Shown here in pieces: positions 7,938 through 14,737 of a DNA stretch of 19,615 bases. Every line of letters starts with the position of its first letter. Within the stretch, counting starts at the first letter, position 1. This DNA is from JAFLCA01 sp041907145. GTDB lineage: Bacteria; Bdellovibrionota_C; UBA2361; JAFLCA01. The stretch spans positions 1-19,615 of the forward strand of contig JAYRHW010000080.1 in assembly GCA_041907145.1 (NCBI GenBank), written 5' to 3'. The position numbers and the translations under genes are program-made. Under the pieces are notes generated by a model. That model did no database searches, was not told the origin of the DNA, and saw only the letters and a program-made list of their open reading frames with translations.

Positions 7938-8522
7938 ATGGATCTAACGGAGACGCAGCAAAGGCGTCGGGGCTTCGAGTCCGAGACCGGTGAGGATAGA
8001 TTCCCGGATTTGCGTGTCGTGAGCCTTAAGATCAATCCGCCCTATCTCAAATATTCCGCCGAGCTCAGGCTCATTGAGTCGACGACACTGCCGCCGAGGG
8101 CGTTAATCACTGCGGCGCATGTACTAGCCTTCGATGACGACGCGCTGGGTTTAGTTCGTCACGAACGTCGCGGCTGGGATATTCCGGGAGGGCACCTTGA
8201 TCACGGTGAAAGCGTTGAGGCCGCTGCCCGACGTGAGGTCAATGAAGAAGCGGCGCTTGGGCTCGGAGAGCTTAAGGTGATTGGATTTTGGCAGTATCAC
8301 TGTTTTGGGGATCCTCCGCACGAGAACCAGTACCCCTGGCCCAAAAGCTACATGCAGCTGTACGCAGCAAGGGTCGAGCGCATTGACCCATTCGAGGCGC
8401 GATTTGAGACGAAGGAGCGCATATTTGTTCCGCTTTCCTCTTTACCTGAAAGTACGTGGGGTCAACAGCATCCGGAATTACTGGGAATGGTTGATATTGC
8501 CCATGAGCGCCTAGGGCTGTAG
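7938..8522 (+). CDS. Nudix hydrolase
   Basis: This 194-residue protein hydrolyses nucleoside-diphosphate-linked substrates (family knowledge); its own substrate cannot be read from the sequence. The Nudix box begins at Gly85: GHLDHGE, then AARREVNEEAAL, giving the metal-binding REVNEE at 99-104. The box departs from GX5EX7REUXEEXGU in having Ala106 where Gly is usual. The preceding RGWDIPGGHLD is typical. The first 55 residues are an N-terminal extension before the core. The start is well supported by AGGAGGG 3 nt upstream. The gene diverges from the tandem-Lrp regulator, and its last 12 nt overlap the convergent dtd gene. It may be a target of the neighbouring regulator. Confidence 0.9.
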   Translation: MDLTETQQRRRGFESETGEDRFPDLRVVSLKINPPYLKYSAELRLIESTTLPPRALITAAHVLAFDDDALGLVRHERRGWDIPGGHLDHGESVEAAARREVNEEAALGLGELKVIGFWQYHCFGDPPHENQYPWPKSYMQLYAARVERIDPFEARFETKERIFVPLSSLPESTWGQQHPELLGMVDIAHERLGL

Positions 8523-8972
8523 CCCGAGCTCCCTCGAGTCGAGCATGATAGTAACGGGACCATCATTCAAGAGTTCGACGTGCATATGTGCACCGAACTG
8601 GCCGGTAGCTACAGCTCCGGTTGCAAGGCTGCGCACGGTCTGTACGAACGAATCAAACAAGCTCGTAGCCAATGCGGGCTCCAAAGCTCCAAAGAAATCA
8701 GGGCGGCGCCCTTTCGAAACCTCGGCATAGAGCGTGAACTGGGGAACGAGGAGAGCTCCCGTATTCGCTTCGAGGGAAGAAAGATGAAATGACTTCTCGC
8801 CTTGGGGAAATAGGCGCAGATTGAGCACTTTTTCGGCCATCGGACGAAGAAGCTTGTCGCTGTCACCTGTGCCGAAACCGACCAGCAGAAGCAGCCCATT
8901 CGCGATAGACCCTACGACGGCCCCTTCGACGCTCACCCGGGCATGGGCGACTCTCTGCAATAGGATTTTCAT
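8511..8972 (-). CDS. dtd: D-aminoacyl-tRNA deacylase
   Basis: This 153-residue protein removes D-amino acids (and glycine mischarged on tRNA-Ala) from tRNA, a cytoplasmic proofreading step. Family hallmarks are the N-terminal MKILLQRVAHARVSVEG, LRLFPQGEKSFHLS, KGRRPDF at 87-93, and the C-terminal NDGPVT at 136-141 containing the Gly138-Pro139 cis-peptide that gives chiral selectivity. The other signature, normally SQxxT, reads PQFT at 77-80: Gln78 and Thr80 are kept but Ser77 is Pro. Length is normal for the family. The gene follows the receiver-like gene by 17 nt on the same strand and overlaps the convergent Nudix gene by 12 nt at its 3' end. Confidence 0.95.
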   Translation of the reverse strand: MKILLQRVAHARVSVEGAVVGSIANGLLLLVGFGTGDSDKLLRPMAEKVLNLRLFPQGEKSFHLSSLEANTGALLVPQFTLYAEVSKGRRPDFFGALEPALATSLFDSFVQTVRSLATGAVATGQFGAHMHVELLNDGPVTIMLDSRELGLQP

Positions 8973-8989
8973 ACGGAGACTATAGCGGC

Positions 8990-9385
8990 TTACGCGCGCG
9001 AGAGGAACGTGGCGAGTGCTGTTTCTATTTTTTCTTCCGTGAGAGGTCTAGAGAGCTGTAGAACTTCAAGGCCCTTCATGGCGTCCTTATTGCCGACGAC
9101 GAGGCAGGTCGGACGCAGCGCATTCGGAATCTGAGGGAAAAACTGTGGCTCTGTGATTATGCGAGTGGACCCCGGCAGGGTGGCAGCGTCCTCGATGATT
9201 CGCGTGCGCACACCGCGTGCCTTGAGTAATTCCGAGAACAGATGATTTATTGTCGGGTCGGCAAAATAAATCGAAACAGCCTCGCCTCGCCCGGAAGCTT
9301 GCCCGCGCTGCGAACCAGAATTCATGCTGTCATTGCCGTAAGTCATACATTCTTTGATGAGCGCCCTGTCGGAAGGGCTGCACAT
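8990..9385 (-). CDS. Small protein with receiver-like fold lacking the phospho-acceptor (pseudo-receiver)
   Basis: This 131-residue protein is not recognised by name. Residues 36-130 read like alternating beta/alpha units of a response-regulator receiver: VSIYFADP, then the helix INHLFSELLKARGV, strand RTRIIED, strand STRIITEP, strand TCLVVGNK, and a last strand VLQLSRPL followed by helix TEEKIETALATFL. The last element resembles the K-P-(F/L) end of receivers, here with Arg in place of Lys. The strand 3 end reads TEP, with no Asp to phosphorylate. The first 35 residues look unstructured; alternative starts exist at residues 14 and 21, so the start is uncertain. It lies 17 nt upstream of dtd on the same strand. 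The structure call is inferred from pattern only; a plain hypothetical protein is the alternative. Confidence 0.6.
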   Translation of the reverse strand: MCSPSDRALIKECMTYGNDSMNSGSQRGQASGRGEAVSIYFADPTINHLFSELLKARGVRTRIIEDAATLPGSTRIITEPQFFPQIPNALRPTCLVVGNKDAMKGLEVLQLSRPLTEEKIETALATFLSRA

Positions 9386-9526
9386 TTCTCTCGGAGTACT
9401 GCCTCCGTGATTTACTCAATAGTCGAGGGAGGTTAGGGCCGTATCCCAGGGACAGCGGGGCTCCCGAGGCTGTGGTGGCTTGGGCGGTAGGAATTCTGTA
9501 GAATAGCGAGGAAATTCAATCCTTTC

Positions 9527-11020
9527 ATGCTTAAAGAAAATTGGCGGCTTATATCTCGATTGGAGCGCATCGGCGATGTGTTGATCATCGCTCTTTGCTT
9601 CTTCGCGGCTTACTACAGTCGCGGCGCGCTTATTTTCTGGAATGACATTCTTAGATTGAACATCCCCTTCGAGGGCGAACAGCTCGCGCCGCTGCGGGAC
9701 AACGCCGTCGTGCTCATCGTTGCGTTGGTTGTTTATTTGATCGCCCTCAACATGATGGGTGCTTACAGCAGTATGCGGCTCAGTTCCCACTGGCGTCTTT
9801 TGCGCGTATCGATCCTGAGCTCCTTGATCGTCTTTGTGGCTCTGGCCGCTACGCTGTTCCTCTTGAAGCTTGACCTCAGCCGAAGCTTCATCGGACTGTT
9901 TTGTTTTTTGGTCGGATTGTTTCTTACGGCTGAGCGCTATCTTGTACTGCGAGTGCTGCGATTCTGGCGCCAGCAGGGCAGGAACTACCGTAACATTATA
10001 GTGTGTGGAATCGGAGAGCAGGCGCTGCGACTGGCGCGTGAAGTAGGTACGAGGCCGGAGTTGGGGCTTAGAATACGCGCTTTTGCCACGCTCACGGCCG
10101 ACATCGATCCCCGTGGAGCTTTGATTGAGCAGTTTCGTACTGATTTACGTGCGATCGGCCATCGACAAGTTGGCCGCTTCATTCAGGGTACCGAAAAGCT
10201 GGCCCGCGCCATCAAGACCTATGCCATTGACGAAGTAATTTTTACCGATGTCGTGGAAGTTATGCCTCAGATCGAGGAAATGGTGCTGGTGTGTTCAGAG
10301 CAGGGAGTGCGGACGACTATCGCTGCTGACTTGTTCAGCATCGGTCTTATTAAGTCTGGTATTAGCTACTTCGGCGGCATGCCGTTGATACATTTCCAAA
10401 CTCCGCCCGGCGATCGCTGGGAGCTCGCCGTCAAACGTATGCTCGACGTCGTTATCTCAGCAGCCCTGCTGGTGATTTTATCGCCCTTTATGGCGTTGAT
10501 TGCGCTTGCAATAAGGCTCGATTCGCCAGGTCCGATAATTTTCAGTCAAAGGCGCATGGGGCTCAATGGCAGAATTTTCAATATGCACAAGTTCCGCTCC
10601 ATGGTGCAGGGCGCCGAGCACGAACAGGAGAAATTGCGTTCTCAGAATGAAATGCAGGGGCCGGTCTTCAAGATAAAAAACGACCCGCGTATTACAAGCG
10701 TCGGGCGTTGGATCCGTCGCTTGAGTCTTGATGAGTTGCCTCAGCTTTGGAATGTACTGGTGGGTGAGATGAGCTTGGTGGGGCCTCGTCCGCCAGTCCC
10801 TGGCGAAGTCAGCATGTATGAGCGCAAAGATCGCCGTCGTCTATCGATGCGTCCTGGTATTACCTGCACTTGGCAGGTGAGTGGCAGGAACGATATTCAG
10901 GACTTTGACTCTTGGGTGAAGCTTGACTTGGAGTACATCGATAACTGGTCGCTGTCTCGTGATCTAATGCTGCTCTTTCGCACCATTCCGGCCGTATTCT
11001 TCGGCACCGGAGCTCGCTAA
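9527..11020 (+). CDS. Polyprenyl-phosphate sugar-1-phosphate transferase (WbaP/WcaJ-type, exopolysaccharide initiation)
   Basis: This 497-residue polytopic inner-membrane enzyme transfers a sugar-1-phosphate from a nucleotide sugar to undecaprenyl phosphate, the first committed step in exopolysaccharide or O-antigen assembly. Four N-terminal membrane segments lie at about 14-30, 58-80, 95-115 and 119-136. They are followed by a nucleotide-binding-like CoA_binding_3 region from about 153 (NIIVCGIGEQALRLA). The re-entrant helix is at about 305-328. The catalytic domain has QRRMGLNGRIFNMHKFRSM, then SLDELPQLWNV with the catalytic Asp402-Glu403, and LVGPRPPVPGEV, MRPGITCTWQVSGR and the C-terminal LDLEYIDNWSLSRDL. 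Length and order match the large-family members. The sugar is not predictable. A GAGGA at 9508-9512 is a distant Shine-Dalgarno. No other polysaccharide genes adjoin it. Confidence 0.95.
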   Translation: MLKENWRLISRLERIGDVLIIALCFFAAYYSRGALIFWNDILRLNIPFEGEQLAPLRDNAVVLIVALVVYLIALNMMGAYSSMRLSSHWRLLRVSILSSLIVFVALAATLFLLKLDLSRSFIGLFCFLVGLFLTAERYLVLRVLRFWRQQGRNYRNIIVCGIGEQALRLAREVGTRPELGLRIRAFATLTADIDPRGALIEQFRTDLRAIGHRQVGRFIQGTEKLARAIKTYAIDEVIFTDVVEVMPQIEEMVLVCSEQGVRTTIAADLFSIGLIKSGISYFGGMPLIHFQTPPGDRWELAVKRMLDVVISAALLVILSPFMALIALAIRLDSPGPIIFSQRRMGLNGRIFNMHKFRSMVQGAEHEQEKLRSQNEMQGPVFKIKNDPRITSVGRWIRRLSLDELPQLWNVLVGEMSLVGPRPPVPGEVSMYERKDRRRLSMRPGITCTWQVSGRNDIQDFDSWVKLDLEYIDNWSLSRDLMLLFRTIPAVFFGTGAR

Positions 11021-11051
11021 TTCCCTATATTTCTTGTTGATCTTTCTGCTT

Positions 11052-11077
11052 TAGAGTCGCGTTTTGCCTGCCGATAT
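11052..11077 (+). promoter_or_regulatory. Possible sigma-28-like promoter
   Basis: GCCGATAT (11070-11077) matches seven of eight bases of the flagellar -10 box GCCGATAA. TAGAGTCG (11052-11059) matches five of eight bases of TAAAGTTT, 10 nt upstream (11 is usual). It points at the small gene starting at 11197. A chance match is possible. Confidence 0.2.
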
Positions 11078-11196
11078 CTAGAAGTACTAGACAGTGATCT
11101 GGCTCCCAGCGCAGAAAGGTAGTGGTTCTGACCTTTTGCCAAGTGATTACCCTCATAAATTGTCGCCCGACTTTTCGGAACCAGGATGGTAGTAGT

Positions 11197-11523
11197 ATGA
11201 CCGTCACGGTCGTTCGTGGTTTTGTTGGCAGTTCTTCTAGCTCTTCTGATGCTAAGGGGGCCAAGGCCCCTTCTTTGCCGGCGGCTTCCAGCGCCCAGGC
11301 GCAGGCCGTTGCGGCAGTAAGCTCGGTGACTGCAGGGCTCAATGAGGCCAGTGTGGCCACCATCCGACTAGCTAAGTCCGTAACGGTTGGCGATAAGATT
11401 CGGGAGGCTCGCGAGGCTAAGGAACTAAGCGAAAGTCTCGCTGAACGTATCGCTGACAAAGACGATTCCGTGGATGCACATTCCGAGCTTACCCCCGTTT
11501 CGGCTCGTGAGCATTTCGCCTGA
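11197..11523 (+). CDS. Hypothetical protein, Ala/Ser-rich, 108 residues
   Basis: I do not recognise this protein. The first ~60 residues are low in complexity and rich in Ser, Ala and Val (GSSSSSSDAKGAKAPSLPAA). The rest is charged and probably helical (KIREAREAKELSESLAERIADKDDSVDAHSELTPVSAREHF), with no cysteine, no signal peptide and no membrane segment. I chose the ATG at 11197 rather than the in-frame ATG at 11122: the 25 codons between them read as untypical Cys/Arg/Phe-containing sequence, and GGATGG lies 8-13 nt before 11197. The opposite strand is also open here, but its protein is dominated by Ser/Leu/Ala as expected of an antisense shadow. The gene follows the sugar transferase after 176 nt without a gene; apart from the possible promoter I see nothing firm in that gap. 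Confidence 0.6.
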   Translation: MTVTVVRGFVGSSSSSSDAKGAKAPSLPAASSAQAQAVAAVSSVTAGLNEASVATIRLAKSVTVGDKIREAREAKELSESLAERIADKDDSVDAHSELTPVSAREHFA

Positions 11524-11644
11524 CAGCGAGCTCCTATTGAGAATCCCTGCAATTTGGCCCTCGGCTAGGAGGCTTGCGCTTGAGTGCCTTCCAATCGCCG
11601 TGGTATACCGAAAATGATTTCCGCATGGCAGCTAAGGAGAAAGT

Positions 11645-12214
11645 ATGAGTCCAGCGCACGAGGCAATACACGCTTTGATAGACAAAGTCGCGAATTTGGA
11701 CGCCGGCACTGCCCAATTTCCCCGCGATATTGATGGTGTAATTGCTTCGCTAGCTTCATCCCTAGAGTCCAGCGCGGCCTTTCGAGCACTTTCTAAGCTC
11801 ACCAAGGACGCTCCTACTGCGCTCGTGGACTGTGCAGTTGTGAACGGGTTGGCGTTTTGCCTTCAGCACCGTCTCAAGTCGGTTATGCAGTCGACGTGGA
11901 GAGGGGGCGAGCGAGGACAGGCTCGTGCGCATGATTATGTGGATTTATGGGGCAGAACGACTTCCAATCGGGCGCTGTGCGCCGGATTGTTGATCGATGC
12001 CGAGGCTGGCATGGCGTCAAGCCAGCTTCGGGCGCGCTTCGAGGCCTTAATTGATGGGACGACCAGCAACTTGCTCCAGAGCGCCCAGGCTTTGATGGCG
12101 GCTGGCGAAGTGGAAATCTCGGCGCGGGTGAGTCAGTATGCCTTGCAGCGCCTGAAGACACCGCAGATTTTGGAGCTAAAGGGCTCAATTCTCAAGGAAT
12201 TGCATCAGCTCTAG
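11645..12214 (+). CDS. Hypothetical alpha-helical protein, 189 residues
   Basis: This protein is not recognised. It is predicted to be mostly helical and soluble, with repeating Leu/Ala patterns (IDGVIASLASSLESSAAFRALSKL, LLQSAQALMAAGEVEISARVSQYALQRL) that look like a helical-repeat or bundle fold. There is no signal peptide or membrane segment. AAGGAGA at 11634-11640 is a strong Shine-Dalgarno 4 nt before the ATG, which makes the gene and its start convincing. It lies 121 nt after the 108-residue hypothetical and 128 nt before rplM, all on +. It has no visible catalytic motif, and context gives no role. Confidence 0.75.
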   Translation: MSPAHEAIHALIDKVANLDAGTAQFPRDIDGVIASLASSLESSAAFRALSKLTKDAPTALVDCAVVNGLAFCLQHRLKSVMQSTWRGGERGQARAHDYVDLWGRTTSNRALCAGLLIDAEAGMASSQLRARFEALIDGTTSNLLQSAQALMAAGEVEISARVSQYALQRLKTPQILELKGSILKELHQL

Positions 12215-12260
12215 GTGCGAGCCCGTCCCGGGGTCAGGGTAATTTAAGGGCTGGGTACTA

Positions 12261-12289
12261 TTGACCTTTTTACCTCAGATCGGTAGGGT
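12261..12289 (+). promoter_or_regulatory. Candidate promoter for rplM-rpsI
   Basis: TTGACC (12261-12266) is a good -35 box. TAGGGT (12284-12289) lies 17 nt downstream and is only a weak -10 match. The spacing is ideal, and the site lies 54-82 nt before the L13 start in the otherwise gene-free 12215-12342. Confidence 0.4.
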
Positions 12290-12342
12290 AACCGTTCCTG
12301 TTTTTCGGAAGTTTAGCGAGTTGTATTCGTCTTTGGGTATTT

Positions 12343-12786
12343 ATGTCTACCAGTTTCTTAACAAGAGAAGAGGGCCTCGCAGCGCGTAAGTGGCTCGTTG
12401 TTGATGCCACCGACGTTCCACTTGGTCGTTTAGCGTCCAAAGTGGCAAGCTTTCTCCGCGGCAAACACAAACCGCAATTTGCTCCGCATATTGATTGCGG
12501 CGACTTCGTAGTCGTTATAAATGCGGCCAAGGTGAAGTTGACCGGTGCAAAGGCCGACAAGAAGCTTTACCGCCATCACACTGAATTCGTGGGTACGGTT
12601 AAGGAGATCACCGCCGGTAGGCTGCGCGAGAAGAATCCGGAGCGCCTGATTCAGTTGGCGGTCAAGACGATGCTGCCCGCCGGGCCGCTTTCGTTTCAGC
12701 AATTGACCAAGCTCAAGGTTTTCGCTGGAACAGAGCATCCGCATGCCGCTCAGTCACCTGAGCTTGTACAGCCTCAATATAGCTAA
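12343..12786 (+). CDS. rplM: 50S ribosomal protein L13
   Basis: L13 binds 23S rRNA early in assembly of the large subunit. The 147-residue product shows the family core: RKWLVVDATDVPLGRLAS, then LRGKHKPQFAPHIDCGDFVVVINAAKV, KKLYRHHTEFVGTVKEIT and VKTMLPAGPL, ending in LKVFAGTEHPHAAQSPE. Length is normal (about 142 in E. coli); there are a few extra N-terminal residues before the usual start of homology. The ATG has no obvious Shine-Dalgarno. rpsI follows 23 nt downstream, the near-universal L13-S9 pairing. Confidence 0.98.
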   Translation: MSTSFLTREEGLAARKWLVVDATDVPLGRLASKVASFLRGKHKPQFAPHIDCGDFVVVINAAKVKLTGAKADKKLYRHHTEFVGTVKEITAGRLREKNPERLIQLAVKTMLPAGPLSFQQLTKLKVFAGTEHPHAAQSPELVQPQYS

Positions 12787-12809
12787 TTTCGTTTAGAGAG
12801 TCGGAAGTC

Positions 12810-13202
12810 ATGAAAAGCAACTCCATTCACACTATCGGACGACGCAAAGGAGCGGTCGCCCGCGTTTACTTGAAGCCGGGTTCCGGCGCCCTCACCGTCA
12901 ACGATCGTCCGTTTGATAACTATTTTGGTCGTCAAGTGCTGCGAATGATTCTGCGCCAGCCGCTCGTGCTTTTGAGCCAGGTCGATAAGTTCGATATCAA
13001 TATTAACGTTGCCGGCGGCGGCATGTCAGGTCAGGCCGGCGCGGCTCGCCTTGGTATCGCCCGTGCCCTTTGTGAATTTAATCCTGAGAACCGTAAGCCG
13101 CTCAAGGCTGAAGGACTGTTGACCCGTGATGCCCGCGAAGTCGAGCGCAAGAAGTACGGACGTCATAAGGCCCGTCGTCGTCCTCAGTATTCGAAGCGTT
13201 AA
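12810..13202 (+). CDS. rpsI: 30S ribosomal protein S9
   Basis: S9 is a small-subunit protein whose C-terminal tail reaches the P-site tRNA anticodon stem-loop. The 130-residue product has the typical TIGRRKGAVARVYLKPGSG start, VAGGGMSGQAGAARLGIARAL in the middle, and GLLTRDAREVERKKYGRHKARRRPQYSKR at the end, including the conserved final Ser-Lys-Arg. A CGGAAG Shine-Dalgarno lies 5 nt before the ATG. It is the second gene of the L13-S9 operon and is followed within 10 nt by a Rho-independent terminator. Confidence 0.98.
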   Translation: MKSNSIHTIGRRKGAVARVYLKPGSGALTVNDRPFDNYFGRQVLRMILRQPLVLLSQVDKFDININVAGGGMSGQAGAARLGIARALCEFNPENRKPLKAEGLLTRDAREVERKKYGRHKARRRPQYSKR

Positions 13203-13211
13203 TCGCTGCAA

Positions 13212-13237
13212 GAGGCTCCCGAAAGGGGGCCTTTTTT
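13212..13237 (+). terminator. Rho-independent terminator of rplM-rpsI
   Basis: AGGCTCCC (13212-13219), loop GAAA, and GGGGGCCT (13224-13231) form an 8-bp stem (one T-G pair) capped by a GNRA tetraloop. It is followed directly by a run of six T from 13231. It sits 10 nt after the S9 stop. Confidence 0.92.
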
Positions 13238-13285
13238 GTTTCTGCAGAAGCAGCCAGCTAGGCGAGGCTGACTGAGACCTTGGCC

Positions 13286-14656
13286 CTAGGGCAGAGAGAC
13301 TCCCTTAGTTCTTAACCATTCGACGAATGGCGCTCGATCATCTTGATGCCGCTCGTACAGAAGTCCCTTCAAATAGCCTAGTGGGACGCCTTCGTCGGTC
13401 GCCATTTGCAGCAACCTTCCTGCGACATCTACCTCGGAGACTCTGTTGGGGAAGTCCGAGTCGCTGCATTCGCCCATTTTTCGTTCATCGTGGACGTAGC
13501 GCCGGGCCAGCTCTGAGGTGAAGCCTTCCTCTGGAATCTTGATGAGGAGCTCGTCGTCCGGTGCGGTGCCTGAGGCTAGCGCTGCTGTTTGGCGTGTTGT
13601 GCCGATAATCTCTCCGATATTTTGCTGTGCATGAATGAGTTCCTCGGCATAGCAGAGCAGGACTTCGCGAATGATAGGCAATTCATTGGGCTTGTTTGGA
13701 TCAGGCAGGCGAATTCTTCCGCCATCTGTTTGGATAAGCAGTGGTTTGAGTACGCCTCCAGAAGCTCCCGTCCCTTGGGGACCGTAGATTCCGGCCCCCG
13801 ACATCACGTGATCTGCTACCGCGTTGGCTGAATATCGCGTGAGCGTCCTTTCGGATACTACCGCGGTGCTGGCCTCGATTGGGGCGAGCGGGACGCCTAT
13901 CAGACCTTCTAGTAAGGCAGTATGGTTTGCCAGTCCGCAAAGCATTTCCTGCATGGATTCAGGTTTATCCATGGCGCGCACGCACTCACGCACGATCCGT
14001 TCGAGTCCGGCGATGCGCTTTTCAGGACTGTTGGCAAGATCGAGGCTCGCGTCCTTTAATTCCTGCCAAAACGGCGCGTGGATAGGAGCTAAATTGAAAA
14101 CATGCTGAATCGGATTTCCAGTCTTGTAGAGTTGGTTAATCTCTTCCGATATTGTGGTGGCGCAGCGATAAAAATCGGGAACAGTGGGGAGGGGGCCATC
14201 GTTCGTGGTTTCAGCGTCAGCAAACCAGGTTGGATCATTAAGCAGGGATCGCATCAGTGCTACTTCATTGGCGCTGAGTCGCCCCTCGAGCAGGCCATGT
14301 TCGATATGTCCAAGTGCTGTCAGCCAGCTGGCTCTGGATTCTTCGATCCAGCCTTGGTAGGCCTCGGCAACAGTAGCTGGGGTTAGGGGCGGGAGATCCT
14401 CGATCTTGCCTTCGGTTAGAGTATCAAAACTTCTCGTGTCGACATCGAGCTCTTGAAAGGCTGGGTCGAGTTTGGCGTTGTGATCGCCGACTTCCAGCAT
14501 TTTGTCGCCTGGGGATCGGTACAGCCAGTGGCGGGGAGCCGCGGCTATCATTTCCATGATGCCTGCTTGCGAAAGCTCGGGCGCGGCCCGCTCGACGACC
14601 GTCTCTGGGGCGACCTTCGTGTTCTCCGTTGCCGGCTGGGGGGTAACCTTGCTCAT
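13286..14656 (-). CDS. Hypothetical 456-residue protein with an altered HExxH-like motif
   Basis: I do not recognise this protein. The first 30 residues are Pro/Thr/Glu-rich and probably disordered; there is no signal peptide or membrane segment. Residues 30-270 look helical. A Gly-rich stretch follows (GAGIYGPQGTGASGG, 287-301), then a beta-like strand pair (LLIQTDGGRIRLPDP) leading into LLCYAEELIHAQQNIG. At 338-342 this reads EELIH, the layout of a gluzincin HExxH helix but with Glu in place of the first His. SEVDVAGRL at 407-415 (Glu408) sits where a third zinc ligand would be expected. It may be an inactive or variant metalloprotease-like domain, similar in layout to bacterial effector proteases, but this is inference. 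It lies 81 nt downstream of lptG on the same strand, across two palindromic repeats. Its Shine-Dalgarno is weak. Confidence 0.7.
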   Translation of the reverse strand: MSKVTPQPATENTKVAPETVVERAAPELSQAGIMEMIAAAPRHWLYRSPGDKMLEVGDHNAKLDPAFQELDVDTRSFDTLTEGKIEDLPPLTPATVAEAYQGWIEESRASWLTALGHIEHGLLEGRLSANEVALMRSLLNDPTWFADAETTNDGPLPTVPDFYRCATTISEEINQLYKTGNPIQHVFNLAPIHAPFWQELKDASLDLANSPEKRIAGLERIVRECVRAMDKPESMQEMLCGLANHTALLEGLIGVPLAPIEASTAVVSERTLTRYSANAVADHVMSGAGIYGPQGTGASGGVLKPLLIQTDGGRIRLPDPNKPNELPIIREVLLCYAEELIHAQQNIGEIIGTTRQTAALASGTAPDDELLIKIPEEGFTSELARRYVHDERKMGECSDSDFPNRVSEVDVAGRLLQMATDEGVPLGYLKGLLYERHQDDRAPFVEWLRTKGVSLP

Positions 14657-14677
14657 ACTCTGTTATGCCCCCAAAAC

Positions 14678-14716
14678 TGGGACTGTCCCATTTAACAATT
14701 GGGACTGTCCCATTTA
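14678..14716. repeat. Two tandem copies of a 17-bp palindrome-containing repeat (REP-like)
   Basis: TGGGACTGTCCCATTTA occurs at 14678-14694 and again, identically, at 14700-14716, separated by ACAAT. Each copy contains the perfect dyad TGGGAC-T-GTCCCA. A further AAATGGG at 14727-14733 can pair with CCCATTT of the second copy. The repeats fill most of the gap between lptG and the 456-residue gene. Confidence 0.9.
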
Positions 14717-14737
14717 TTTTGCAGTGAAATGGGTGGG

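Noticed and set aside
9386..9526. Promoter for the sugar transferase (TAGAAT at 9499-9504)
   Set aside because: No -35 box lies at an acceptable distance. The spacer has several short GGGAC/CCC runs but no repeat that I can support.
11122..11196. Upstream in-frame ATG for the 108-residue protein
   Set aside because: The extra 25 residues are unlike the rest of the protein, and the start at 11197 has a better-placed GGATGG.
11254..11272. GC-rich inverted repeat AAGGGGGCC-AA-GGCCCCTT inside the 108-residue gene
   Set aside because: It is explained by coding sequence (Lys-Gly-Ala-Lys-Ala-Pro); a bulged stem with a 2-nt loop gives no clear function.
11025..11552. Open frame of 175 codons on the minus strand
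   Set aside because: It is antisense to the 108-residue + gene, its product is dominated by Ser, Leu and Ala as expected of a shadow, and it has no convincing domain.
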